Notes under the pieces: generated by a model | The model's input: only the letters and a program-made list of their open reading frames with translations | Database searches by the model: none | Told to the model about the DNA's origin: nothing | Shown: one piece after another, positions 20,417 through 31,301 of the stretch | Layout of the letters: each line of letters opens with the position of its first letter | Numbering within the stretch: position 1 is the stretch's first letter | Translations under genes and position numbers: made by a program | DNA from: Ministeria vibrans ATCC 50519 | Lineage: Eukaryota > Opisthokonta > Filasterea | NCBI GenBank assembly: GCA_943704425.1 | Contig: CALSCP010001656.1 | Coordinates: forward strand, 35,584 to 83,670 | Direction: 5' to 3' | Length of the DNA stretch: 48,087 nucleotides

Positions 20417-22818
20417 AAAAAAGAAAGAAAGACATTCATGTGGTTAGTGGACTCTTAACGAAACAGTTTTATACCTGTTTCTTCTCGTCGGTCGACCACA
20501 GTCGCACTGTTCGATCCCGAGCACACGACACAACGCGATTCCCATCATCCGAAATCCCAACGCCCTTCACCATTCCCCTAATCATAATAAAATAATAAGA
20601 GACATCGGGTTGCTCGTGCAATGTTACGTGTGGCCTTCAAAGGTGTGAATGAGTCGCGGCGGCTCGACAGTAAGGTCCCAGACAGAGACACATCGGTCGC
20701 CACCGCCCGTGACGAGCCGTGCGTTATCCGGCGTCACTGCAATACACGTCACAGAGTCCCCGTGTGCCGAAATCGTGTCCAGTTTCTTGCCAGTGGGCAG
20801 TTCGCGACTGAGGCATACAAAAATTAATCAATATATTTTTTGTGTGTGCGTCTTTTTGTTGGGGGTTTTTTACATGGAGATTGTACGGTCTTGGGAGCTG
20901 GAGTACACGCGAGTGTGAGCAAAGTCAATGGCAACGCCAAGCACCTTATCAGTGTGCGACTATACAATCAATGTTTAATTGTGCGTTTTTTTTTTTTTTG
21001 CGATCATGCATTGCTTACGGAGAAGACATGAGCACAGGAACCCTTTTCCAGGTCCCAGACGCGAACGACGCCGTCAAGGTCGCCTGAAGCAGCCGTGGTG
21101 CAATCTGGAGTGAGAGCGACGCACTGGACGCCGGAGCGATGACCCTTGAGCTTGCGCAGACGTTCACCACTGTCCACGTCCCACAGGTAGAGTGAGGCGT
21201 CTTCAGCACCCGAGATGACGCGGTCACACTCAGGGGTGATGGCGACGGCGTTGACACGGTCCTTGTGCGAGAAGGTGACAAGCTGCTCGGCAATGGCCGA
21301 GATCTCCCACACAATGACCTTGGCGTCGAGAGTGCCGGTGACAATGCGCGAGCCGTCGTGGCTAATGGCAATGGTGTAAATGCTCGTGTCGTGCTGGTCA
21401 ATGCGCATGGGTTCGCTAGGCGTGCGCAGACAGGGTGCCAAGGGCTGCAGCCACGCATGGCCTGACTTTCGCCGCAGGTCCACGATGCTCTGGACGAGCT
21501 CCTCGAGCGGTGACAAGCCCGTCACGCCCGACATGCGCCCTAACAAGTGGTCGAAGAGATGCTCGGTGCCGCCGTTCTCGGAGAAGTTGCTCATGCGCAC
21601 TGACTCTGACACGTAGGCGATGCTGGCGGCCATTTCGCGATCGAAGAGGGCAAGACGGTCGGGACGCATGACAATGGTGAACATGCGCTCGAGACCCTCG
21701 GCGCCAACTGTGGTGAGGATGCGAGCAAGCCAGAGCGAACTCACCAGGAGTCGCCCCAACAGTACCACTTGCTCGCTCATGATCAAATGCAAAATGACAT
21801 GTTGATAGAAGTAGCCGTCGTCCTCAATGTCCCAAAGCTCAACTGTTGCCGACTGCTGAATGGCCAGACGCAACAAAAAGCCCGTCAAGTTGGACGATGC
21901 GTCGGTACCCGGACCGTTGCGGATCAGTTTGTTAGCAACGGCCGCCGAGCCTGCAGGACAACGAGAGACGGAAAGTAAACTTGATTAGCAATCAAGACAA
22001 AGACGCACCTCCCTCAAAAGGGACAGAAAATGCTCTAGAGAATGTACCTTTTGTCACTGTCGACTTGTACGCTTCTAGTAATCTACGATGGCCTTCGGCG
22101 ATTTTTCTGGACAAGTGAGAGAGAGTTTGAGAGAGAGAGAGTTTGAGAGAGAGAGAAAGGAGGGAGAAAGATACAACGTAATAGAGAGAGACAAATTGAT
22201 GAGAGAGAGACAAAGTGATGAGAAAGATAGAGCAAAGTGATGAGAGAGAGAAAGTGATGAGAGAGAGAGAAAATGATGAGAGAGAGAGAGACAAAGTGAT
22301 GAGAGAGACAAAGTGATGAGAGAGAGAAAGTGATGAGAAAGATAGAGCAAAGTGATGAGAGAGAGAAAGTGATGAGAGAGAGAGAGAGAAAGTGATGAGA
22401 GAGAGAGAGAGAGAAAGTGATGAGAGAGAGAAAGTGATGAGAAAGATAGAGAGAGACAAAGTGATGAGGGAGAGAAAGGGACAAGAGAGAGAGAGGAGTG
22501 GCAATGGGTGTTTCAATTGATACGGAGCCATGTCCCCTTACTCGTCGGTCGCTTCGGAGTTCTTGTACTCTTCAATGCACCATGTGTCGTTGTCGCGATC
22601 CACAGAGATTTTCTAAGGACGGTAAACGGGAGAGATTGGAAAAAAAAAAAAAAAAGACGTGACGCAAACGAAAGAAAAAAAAAAGCAAAAACGGCTGATG
22701 GTAAAAAAACAAGACATAACAGAGTAAAGCGAGTGAGCCATGCGGGTGTACACGGTGCATACTCGTTGAATGGGATCAACGACACACGCAGAGCACAACG
22801 GACTTTCTCTATCTCCAT
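19013..22818 (-). CDS. STAND/APAF-1-like WD40 protein without visible NTPase, C-terminal CaaX box (5' end unresolved)
   Basis: Secure exons on minus: 22612-22542, 22106-22048, 21951-21910, 21842-21019, 20959-20874, 20807-20628, 20577-20475, 20310-20152, 20035-19013 (848 residues). One more short 5' exon lies upstream near 22763-22818. The N-terminal 200 residues show HRRLLEAYKS and ELWDIEDDGYFYQHVILHL, typical of the helical linker after the winged helix in NB-ARC/APAF-1-type STAND proteins. The next 600 or more residues form many WD40 repeats (e.g. GSRIVTGTLDAKVIVWE, VISGAEDASLYLWD, KLLATGSSDATVRLW, TLLSAGADGSVRVWD). The C-terminus is KKRSKKTGGGDEKDKCLVM: a basic stretch plus CLVM, a good farnesylation (CaaX) motif, so membrane anchoring is predicted. 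No P-loop is found upstream before the next gene. The role is unknown; STAND proteins usually sense signals or trigger defence or death. Confidence 0.82.
20336..20414. repeat. (GA)n in a WD40-gene intron
   Basis: A near-perfect GA run of about 75 bases lies in the intron between WD40-gene exons 20577-20475 and 20310-20152. Confidence 0.95.
22117..22495. repeat. gtgatgagagaga minisatellite in a WD40-gene intron
   Basis: About 380 bases of irregular units (gtgatgagagagagaaa, gatagagagagacaaa) fill most of the intron between the exons at 22612-22542 and 22106-22048. It is related to the arrays at the window start and near 43.5 kb. Confidence 0.9.
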
Positions 22819-22819
22819 C

Positions 22820-22847
22820 TTTTTTTTTTTTTTTTTTTTTTTTTTTT
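22820..22847. repeat. T28 homopolymer at the WD40 / coiled-coil gene boundary
   Basis: 28 T on plus (A on the sense strand), lying between the coiled-coil stop codon and the WD40 gene's first good exon. Confidence 0.95.
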
Positions 22848-22857
22848 GGCGTTAGGA

Positions 22858-25267
22858 CTAACTTGTGGTTGATCCGGGAGCAGACACCACTTGTTCCGAC
22901 ATGGAACGACTTGCCTTCTTCTTGCCAGGGATAACTGTCCCTAAAATAATCACCACACCAACATCCATCATGATAATTAATGACGGACACACATACACAC
23001 ACTCAAATTACGTACCTCCATCATCCGCCTTTGCATCGTCCGACAGTGCATCACTCCGATAGTCCGACAATGCCCCAGTCGACACTGCCTCGCCATCCCC
23101 ACCCGCACTACTAACACCATTGGCACTCCCACCACTCTCGTTCTTGCGCCTTTGACTCGGTAGTGGCGACACACAATCCTCTGTGCTTTCCTCTACTTCT
23201 TTGGTAGTCTTCGTCCCTCCTTCTCCTTCCTTCGCAATCTCTTTCGTTGCGTTCGCCATTTTCTCTTGCGCCTAAGTACACACACACACACACACAATCA
23301 CATAATCAGTCTCTCTCTCTAGTTATTAACACTTTACGATTACCTTCCGCTCTAATAACTCTTCGCCCATTTTGATTCTCTTTTGTCGCTTCTCCTCCCG
23401 CTCCTTCTCCAACTTCTTCGCTCGTTCCTCTCGTTTCTTTGCCTGCTCTTCAAGTTTCGCCTTTCGTACCAGCTAATACCATATATTATATATATATTAG
23501 AGAGACACATTACGAAGAAACAAAATATTTGGGGGGAGGGGTTACCGCTTCTTCTCGTTTTGCCCTCAACTCTTGCTCCTTTAGCACTTCCGCCTACATT
23601 TTGAATAGAATCAGTCTGCTGCCTTGTTTCCCACAGATATTCCTTTCTAAAAGTATACCTTTGCCTCTTCTTCTCGCTCCAACTTCTGCCGTTCAATCGC
23701 CTCGGTCAGAGCATTCCCTTGTCGTTCACTCCCCTCTCGCTTGATGCTCGGTCGATGCTGTAAGGAAACTGCGCAGAAGAAATACAGGTGAGAGAGTTGC
23801 ATACACCTCGCGCTAGTCACAACAACAACTCCCCAAAACGCGTACATCGCTTGTTCTCTTGCTCGACGCTTTTCTTGAGGCGTTCAATGTGGCGCTCAAT
23901 GAGCAGCTGGGTGCTTGCGCCTGTCGCCTCTGTGAGTGTGCGTGCCTGCATTTGACGCTCCTTTGCCGTCGGCTGATCCTCTAGATCCTGCATGATGTCC
24001 GTCAGTAGTGCTGCCTGGCCACACGCCTCCTCAATGTCCCGCAGAGCCACTGAAACACACACACACACATACACACAAGAAAATGGAAAGCAAACACAAA
24101 CAAACACAAAAAATGTTAAAACTCTCCGCGTTGGCGTTTTCGAGCGCAGCTTGGTCACTTACGAGAAGTCTGAGTGCACTCAAACACAGCCACTTCTTCA
24201 AAGCCATACGGTTTCTCCAGCTAGACAAAAAACGAGACGCAAAAAAGGTTAAGAAAAGATCAACTACCCACACTACCACACGACAGGGCCACTTTCACGG
24301 GCCACAGGCACGCTGAAGGGGCCTAGACCATCCATATGCTTCATTCTACTTACGGGAGCTGGGCCCGCCATGGCCTCCTTCGCCTTGTCGAGCGCTGTAA
24401 ACGAAATAAGCGACGAAAAAAAAAAAAGATTAGTATTGAAAAAGATTCTGCGTATACTGCCAGTGCACCAGAGTATACACGACACAGCGCGGGGTAAGCA
24501 ACGCAGACACAAATCGGGGCTGGATAAGGCGGTTTATTATTTGCGGTTTCAGTGGAAAGGTGAAACGCGAAGACGATTGGATGAGTGGGGCCAGGGAGAG
24601 GCAAGGGCGGCTGCAGTGGGATCGGGGGCGCGGAGGGGGGAGGGTGGGTCGTGTGAGGAGAGCCGAGGGGGGGCAGGGTGGAGGATGGGGGCGTCGGAGG
24701 GCGATACGGGGCGGAAGGTTTGGGGAGAGAGAGACGCCGATGAATGAGGGTGCGAATGCAGGAGAGGCAAAAAGGGGAGATACTGGAGGAAAACAAGGGC
24801 GGAAAGGGGGCAGGGGCAGGACGCATACCTGATCGGAGACGGTCGAGGAGTGCGTGTGCGTCGATGGAGAAGCGCTTTTTCCGACGTCCCTTCGATTCGA
24901 TGTCGTCCGTCCCTTGGCCGTTGGCGAGTTCGCCAGGACTGCGCGTCCCGCTGGGGTCAGCCCTGGACGATCTTCGAGTGGATGTGCGAGAGCCACGCCC
25001 AGAAGGCGGCTGTGTGTCGGCCAGGACGTCTTCTTCTTCGGCCTCTCTCGCTTGCTCTTCCTCTTTTTCTTTGGCCAGTCGAGCGGCCTCCGCCTCGGCG
25101 CGATTTCGCTCCTCCGCCTCGCGATGCTGTTTCTCAGCGGCCGCGTGCGCCTCTGCCTTGAGCTTGGCGCCGTCCTTGTTGATGAAGCGCTCGAGGCGCT
25201 GCATTTTGGCCTCTTCGTTGTCCATGGCGACCGTCGCCCGACTCGCGCGTCCTTTCATACGGTTCAT
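22858..25267 (-). CDS. highly charged coiled-coil protein, function unknown
   Basis: Nine exons on minus: 25267-24829, 24394-24354, 24220-24163, 24049-23846, 23768-23659, 23593-23546, 23472-23344, 23271-23016, 22940-22858 (455 residues). Residues 20-80 are a Glu/Ala/Lys/Arg helix (AEEEDV end). A Ser/Arg-rich linker (GRGSRTSTRRSSRADPS) follows. The folded-looking middle has LEKPYGFEEVAVFE, ALRDIEEACGQAALLTDIMQ and TGASTQLLIERHIERLKK. A long single helix (AKLEEQAKKREERAKKLEKE) then leads into a disordered acidic tail. There is no signal peptide, membrane segment or catalytic motif. I do not recognise the family; such charged helices are common in cytoskeletal and ciliary proteins. Each join keeps the frame, but the last exon is open in two frames, so the C-terminus (…SAPGSTTS) is less certain. 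Confidence 0.78.
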
Positions 25268-25606
25268 GGCGGGGTGGGCGCTGATGCGTATGTGTAGGTA
25301 AGGAGAGCGAGAGAGATGCGCAACAGTACGGTGTATGTTTTTGTGAGCAGACGGAAAATTAAATGTTATGAATGAACTCAATGATTATAATTTAAAATAA
25401 TAATAATAATAATAATAATAATTATTATTATTATTATTATTATTATTATTTTACCATTGTAAAGACGTAATAATAATAATTATAATAATAATAATCATAA
25501 TAATAATAATTTGTCGAATTATAATAAAAATAGTAATACAATCGTTATTTGAATGAAGCAGACATCGCACAAAGCACAGCCTGTAAGAGGGATTTAAGAG
25601 CGCTTC
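25268..25606. other. intergenic AT-rich region with mirrored (AAT)n/(ATT)n
   Basis: The 339-bp gap between two minus-strand genes is dominated by trinucleotide arrays (25398-25452 and 25470-25512). No gene is recognised. Confidence 0.6.
25398..25452. repeat. mirrored (AAT)n(ATT)n array
   Basis: AAT units switch to ATT units at about 25421, giving a self-complementary array. Confidence 0.9.
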
Positions 25607-28408
25607 TTAGCAACTCATATCGATGAGTGCATCAGCAATGGAATGGGACGGCGAGAGAAGGACGAGAGTATCTCGGAGGGAAAGACACAGAGTAAGGTTA
25701 AGATTGGCGACGATGGTGGTGGACACCCCCACGAGTGAGAGGGAGGAGAGAAAGGCCACAGAGGTGAGGGCGGTGTCCTCAATGCCCAGGGATGACGTGA
25801 CGGCAGTAAGGGAAGCAAAGGACGACGGAGCACTTGCGAGCACCGGAAGAGTGTGCAGGGTGAGCGAGCCAACGTGAGTGAGGAGAGGAAAGGCAGTGAG
25901 GGAGGAGAGGGAGAGCAGCGAGGACAGTTCGAGGGTTTCGGAGACACGCGTGAGGGTACTAAAGGTATCGAGTGTTTCGAGTCCAATGCCGGCGCCTGAA
26001 ATGGTCAGCATGGTGACGTTGGAGAGGGAGGGAAAGACGAGAGAGCGCAGCGCCATGAGGCTGCGGTCGGGCGTGGCGACAATGGAGAAAGGCCCGGAGT
26101 GAGCGAGGAGGGGAACGGAGATGGTCTCGAGAGCAAGCATCGCGTCGACGCCCACGAGAGTAACCACAAAGGATTGGGTGTGTATGAGGAGGGGGAAGGA
26201 GAGGCGGGAGAGAGAAGCGAGTGCGTGGGGACCGACGCGCAGGGTAAAATCGGCGGTGGACGAGAGGAGGGGAAAGGAGAGAGCAGTGAGAGAGTACATA
26301 GCTCGGGAGCCAGTGATGACGAGGGTAAGGTCGCCCGAGAGAGAGTGGAGGGAAGCAAATGAAATGGAGGTGAGGGAAGGGATTGCGTTGGCGGCGGAGG
26401 CGGTGACAGTGAGGTCGGAGGAGAGGGACTGGAGGAGAGGAAAGGAGATGGAGGTGAGAGAGGGAAGAGCCTCTGTGGCTGAAGCGGTGATGGAGAGAGC
26501 AGCGGCGGAACGAAGGGAAGGGAAGGAGAAGAGGGAGAGGGATTGGAAGGCGGACGAGGCGGATGCGGTAAGGGTGATGGAGTTGGTGACGGTAGTGAGG
26601 GAAGGGAAGTAGAGTGTGGAAAGGGAGGGGAAGGCAAAGTCACGAGTAGCGCTGACGGTGAGGGCGGTGGTGCGCAGGAGGGAGGGACAGCTAATGGTGG
26701 TGAGCGAGGCGAGACCAAATGAACCGGTGAGGTCGTTTGCTGGTTGGACCCTCACCGTGAATTGAGTGGTGGTGGTGAGAGAAGGTAGAAAGAGAGACGG
26801 CAGAGAGTCCATGGCACGGTCGCCTGAAACGCGGATGACGAATAAGAGCGTCGTCGTGAGGGACGGGAGGGTCAGGAAGGTGAGGTTGGTAAGTGACTCG
26901 TGGCCTGTCGCAATGACGTAGAGGTCGTTGGTGGAGGTGAGGCTTGGAAAGGAGAGGGTACGAAGACGGCCGAGAGACTGAGTGGCAGTGGCGGAGATGG
27001 AGAGGTCGCCGGAGAGGACACTAACAAGTGAAGGGAACGCGATGGAGCGCAGGTTGGAAAGGGAATGATCACCGGAGGCAGAGAGAACGAGCGAGCCGGT
27101 GGAGAGGAGGGCGGGAAAGGAGAGACGCTCGAGTGAGTGCATTGCATTGTGACCAACCAGGTCGATTGAGAGGGACGTGACGGTGTGAAGTTGGGGAAAC
27201 GAGAGACGCGTGAGGTTGGCAAGTCCGTGTGGGTGATATGCGTTGATGCTGATGGAATTGGCGAATGTGAGAGCGTTGAGTGTGACACTTTGCAGCTGAG
27301 TGAGACGCGCAGTACCATCTTCGATAATCAACGAGCTCGCAATGAGCTCAAGCGAGGGCAGATCAATCGATGAGAGTTGCGCGAGACTTGTCGGTTTGAA
27401 GATGCCGTTGATGGCGACGAGGGAGGAAAGTCCCGCAAGACTGGCGAGCGAGTCACAGTCGGAGATGCTCAGCCCTCCGACGACAGTGAGTCTTTCAAGG
27501 CCCGTCAGATCCACAAGACTGTGTACCTTGTTGATAATCAGCGACGAGGACACGTAGGCAAGCTGCAGTGAACCCAGTGTAACGGTGCCCGTGAGCGTAT
27601 CGAGTTGAAAGTCTCCTTGCACTTGTGTGACATTTCCAATGTAGTCACTGAGACGGATGTTTGATGTGAGGCTCTCAATTACGAGATTACCCGAGATCAC
27701 TTGACATCCTTGAAGTGTCTCAAGCTGCGTAACGGTAATGAAGGAGCCGCCGGAGCAGACGGTGCCGGAGCAGGCGACCTGATTGCACTGTTGGGACTCG
27801 AGGAGCGTCGGACACGCACTGCCGCCATGCAAGGGGTGCACGTCAATGGACCGGGTACGAAAGTGCCCGCCACCAATGCACTCGACGGAGCAGGGGGTGT
27901 ACGGAGAGGGCTGGTCGCTGAGGGCGCAGTCGACGGGACACGGCTGAGTGTTGCACGCGATTGTCTCAATGAGGTTCTGACTTGCACTGCAGCTCAAGCC
28001 GAGCACGTCGACGGTGACGGTCCGCGTGCGATTCTGCGTGCCCGATCCACATGTGTGTGTGCAGGTGGAGAAGTCGGAGTAGGCAGAGTACTCGCAGGCG
28101 GGCGGAGCGAGACAGTTTTGCGACAAGAACGTTGCGACACTGGTCAAGTTGACAAGTGTCTCCTCAAGCAGCGCTTTCTCGGCATGGACGAGCGAGAGCT
28201 CGTGCAAGATGTCGATGCCATCGACAAAGACCGACTTGTTCGCGTCGGGGTCGAGAATGAGGTTCCCGTTGTCGTTGTGGCTGTGGCGGAAGTGTCAACA
28301 GAAGAAACGATTGTGTCTTTGAGAGGTTCCTTACATGGAAACTCCGGTGGCACACGTGGAAGACAAGAGAGCAACGATGGCAAAGATGATGATGATAAGA
28401 GAGGTCAT
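25607..28408 (-). CDS. secreted protein with two thrombospondin-1-like domains and a repeat beta-solenoid
   Basis: Two exons on minus: 28408-28335 and 28280-25607 (915 residues). The signal peptide is MTSLIIIIFAIVALLSSTCA. Two Cys-rich TSP1-like modules follow at about residues 80-190 (SDFSTCTHTCGSGTQNRTRTV and a diverged CSVECIGGGHFRTRSI). Next comes a receptor-L/LRR-like region (VIESLTSNI, LVDLTGLERLTVVGGLSISD). The bulk is about 14 tandem repeats of roughly 27 residues with core SLTSISFPSL followed by TADLTVTASA. The strict Leu/Ile/Phe spacing predicts a right-handed beta-solenoid or LRR-like stack. Many T/S residues and N-x-T sites fit an extracellular protein. There is no membrane segment or GPI signal at the C-terminus (…ALIDMSC), so secretion is likely. 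Adhesion or recognition is the natural guess, but no known orthologue comes to mind. Antisense open frames are by-products of its codon bias. Confidence 0.85.
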
Positions 28409-28609
28409 TGCACAGAAAGCAATGAAAAAACTATAATAGAAAAGGTTTGTTATTGGAAATGTCTTCTTCTAGCTTCCGCCATAAGCTAGTCCCGAGAACA
28501 TATTATATACTAGTACATAGACCCGCAAATACAATGAAATTCGAATGATCAAACAAGTTTTTTTTTTCTTTTCAATAGTACAGGAGAGAGCTGTGAGTGA
28601 TGAATATTG

Positions 28610-30451
28610 TTATTGTGACTCTGAAGCTAAGACATCTTCCTCTGGAGGCACAACAGCATAGAATCTGCGCCACTTGTCATCAATGTGAGTCAAATAGTAC
28701 GTTCCAGGGGAGAGCAAAGAGAGATCGGCGGAAGGGGTGAAGGGAGCGCAGTTGTGCGACTGAGCGCGTTGGGCCATCAGACTGTCAAACTGCTCGGGCT
28801 CCAATTGAATGCGATGAGACTCATCATCCAATCGGGGACGAACAGACTGGGCAAGGGACTCGGCAAGAGGAGCAATGTGAGAGCGAAAGCGCACAGGAAA
28901 CAGAGTGCTCGCCAAACCAGAACCGTACGAAAAGAGCAGAGCGCGTTTGCCCGCGAGCTCCTCAGTGGGAACCTATAGGACAGTGTGAGTATATAATAGA
29001 GAGAGAGAAAGAGAGAGGGAGAGACAACGTGTGTGTGCGTGGGTATGCAGTATGTGACGTACAGAGATAAGGAGGGACGCGAGGGAGATGTAGAGAGATG
29101 CAGTGTATGAGTTGCCAATGCGCTTTGAAATGTCGAGAGAGGGTAATGTTTTGGCCGTAAAGAATGACTCGGATGCACAATCGGACTGTTTTTGGAGGGG
29201 CCGCGATTGGACGGACTCAGATGGGCTCAGACCGAGAAACTCAGTGAGAAGAGGAGAAACCTAAAACAAAATGAGTGAGTGAGTGTTTTTGTTTAATTTA
29301 ATAATTGCAAAAAAATGTTTCTGACTTGTTTGAACTTTTCGTTTGTGGGATCGCTCGCAAAATCATTAAAGAACAAACGAGAGAGTGACTTTTGGACCAA
29401 ACGAGCAAAGGGACTGTGAAACACTACAAAGTCAGCACAAGAAAGATCAAATTCCCTAAAGATGAGTTACAATTGTTTGAGTAGAAGTGTGAGTGTGCTT
29501 TGCTTCAATGTGACATACTTTCCGTTTTGAGCCAATTCCTTCTTCTTGAAAAGCCGATAAGTCTGATCGAGTGCAGTAAGATAACATTGTGCTGAGAATG
29601 GACCGTCGACAATTGGATATTCACTGTCCAGAATGGGTTTGTAGAAGTCGTAGGAATGAGCCATATGTGATGCTACAAATATATGGACAGAAAAGAGGAG
29701 CGAGAGAGGAGTGAGAAAAAAACAAAGTGTTTGTATGTGTGTGAGAGAGAGGTCAGTTACAAAGAAAGAGAGAGAGGGTGTATATGTGTGTGACATTGGA
29801 TTGTAATTGAGTGTAATTGATGGGATTACAAAGTTGACAAATGAGCATTATTATTCATTGAGATTGAGTGAGTGAGAATTATTCATTGGGATTGATCGTG
29901 TTGCTCATTGACTGTGATTCATTGGGTATAAGAACGCGATAATGAATATGACAAATGATGGGCAGCGCAACACAACACACTGGATTACACTATAACAAAC
30001 TCTGGGTACCTCTGAGAGTAGACTCAAACACAATGGGCGCATTGGGCCCAATGAGCATAGCAACTGCGCCTGCGCCTCCCGTCGCACGCGCATTCCCTTT
30101 GGCGTACACCGCAATGTCCCCTGCTACTACTATCCCATACCGCCCGTCCCATGCACAGCTGTGGGCGAGGATGAAAGTGTAAGCATTGATAAACTGGACG
30201 TGAATGGATTCCAACCTTTCAACCCAATTGATGGTGTTCAGGAGCGCATTCGTGCCGCCGTAGCACGCATTGGTTGTGTCCAACCCCTCAATGTCGCTGT
30301 TGCCACTCTCTATTCAATTGATCAGCAACAACAACAATGCCGACAGCACGCAGCTCTCTCATGCACAACAAACCTTCAAAGAGCTGCATCAAGACCGACT
30401 TGACACCTGCAGCATAATAATAATGGTAATAAATGTATCAGTGTGTGTCAT

Positions 30452-30513
<62 letters not shown>

Positions 30514-31122
30514 TATTATTATTATTATCTATACTTTTGCTCTTGTCAAGAATGGTCTCAGTGCCCACTTCCAGTCGACCAACTGTGCGAGGGTCGACCT
30601 GGTGACGATCCAAAAGCTGTTTCGTGACGGTAAGACACACTGAATGAATGTCTGAGAGAGGAAAGAAAGGAAAGACGGAAAGAGAGAAAAAAGACAAAAC
30701 ACACACAGATGAGTCGAGAAAGAGGCGGTGGTTGCGCGCGAGAGGCTACACAAGACGTCTATCAACGGGGCTGACGAAGAATTGGGGAGAAACCGCACAG
30801 AAAACAAATGGCGTTCGGATGAGACGACGCTTCTGTCATTTCGTCGCACAGACGGCGTTTTGTGGGCCACTGCGGCGGGATCTCGGGCGAAGCGGACGGT
30901 CAGCGTACCCTCACGGTCGGACACGACAGCCATCTGGTCTTGGCCCAGTCCAATGGTGTATTTTCCCGCTGACACTCCGTCAAAGCGTTCCAGCTCGACC
31001 TGCGACACGAAAGTTCGTGGGAAGTACACTTCCATCGCGATAATGCCCACGTCGCACGGTCGAGGCGGTGCAGGTGCAGAGGCCACATCGCCACGCGTTG
31101 AGGACGAGGCGGCGAGTGTCAT
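28610..31122 (-). CDS. HMGCS: hydroxymethylglutaryl-CoA synthase
   Basis: Condenses acetyl-CoA with acetoacetyl-CoA to HMG-CoA, the second step of the mevalonate pathway. Nine exons on minus: 31122-30909, 30651-30535, 30406-30374, 30309-30216, 30158-30010, 29672-29519, 29455-29326, 29260-29063, 28972-28610 (483 residues). The catalytic triad is visible: Glu99 in RLEVGTETI, Cys137 in [10 protein letters not shown] and His267 in [15 protein letters not shown]. Further matches are [63 protein letters not shown] and [12 protein letters not shown]. There is no obvious mitochondrial presequence, so the cytosolic form is likely. Exon 3 is only 33 bases. Donors GTTTGT, GTTGGA and GTCAGA are non-standard, but the family alignment fixes the joins. 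Length is normal for the family. Confidence 0.97.
30451..30528. repeat. mirrored (AAT)n(ATT)n array in an HMGCS intron
   Basis: About 20 AAT units followed by about five ATT units lie in the intron between HMGCS exons 2 and 3. Confidence 0.9.
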
Positions 31123-31301
31123 GGCTGAAATAAAATGATTTAGATTTTCGAAGATCAAAATCTCAAACATATATTTATTGTGTCCTTGTTTATTATAATT
31201 TGTTAGTCGGAAAAGCGAATTGGGTTCAGAAGTTACACGTGCCTCCGTATTGGGCTGCTTTAACTATTAATAAATATTATTATTGAAAAAGAAGAAAATT
31301 G

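Noticed and set aside
22083-22531. Long minus-strand fr. of HFLSLSSLSL repeats
   Set aside because: Translation of the gtgatgagaga minisatellite in a WD40-gene intron.
24430-25000. Pro/Ser-rich minus-strand frame and Gly/Arg-rich plus-strand frame
   Set aside because: They fall in the first intron of the coiled-coil gene and are low complexity on both strands.
25623-28489. Plus-strand open frames rich in Glu, Gly and Arg, and a Pro/Ser-rich frame on minus
   Set aside because: Shadows of the long repeat-solenoid gene caused by its strongly biased codons.
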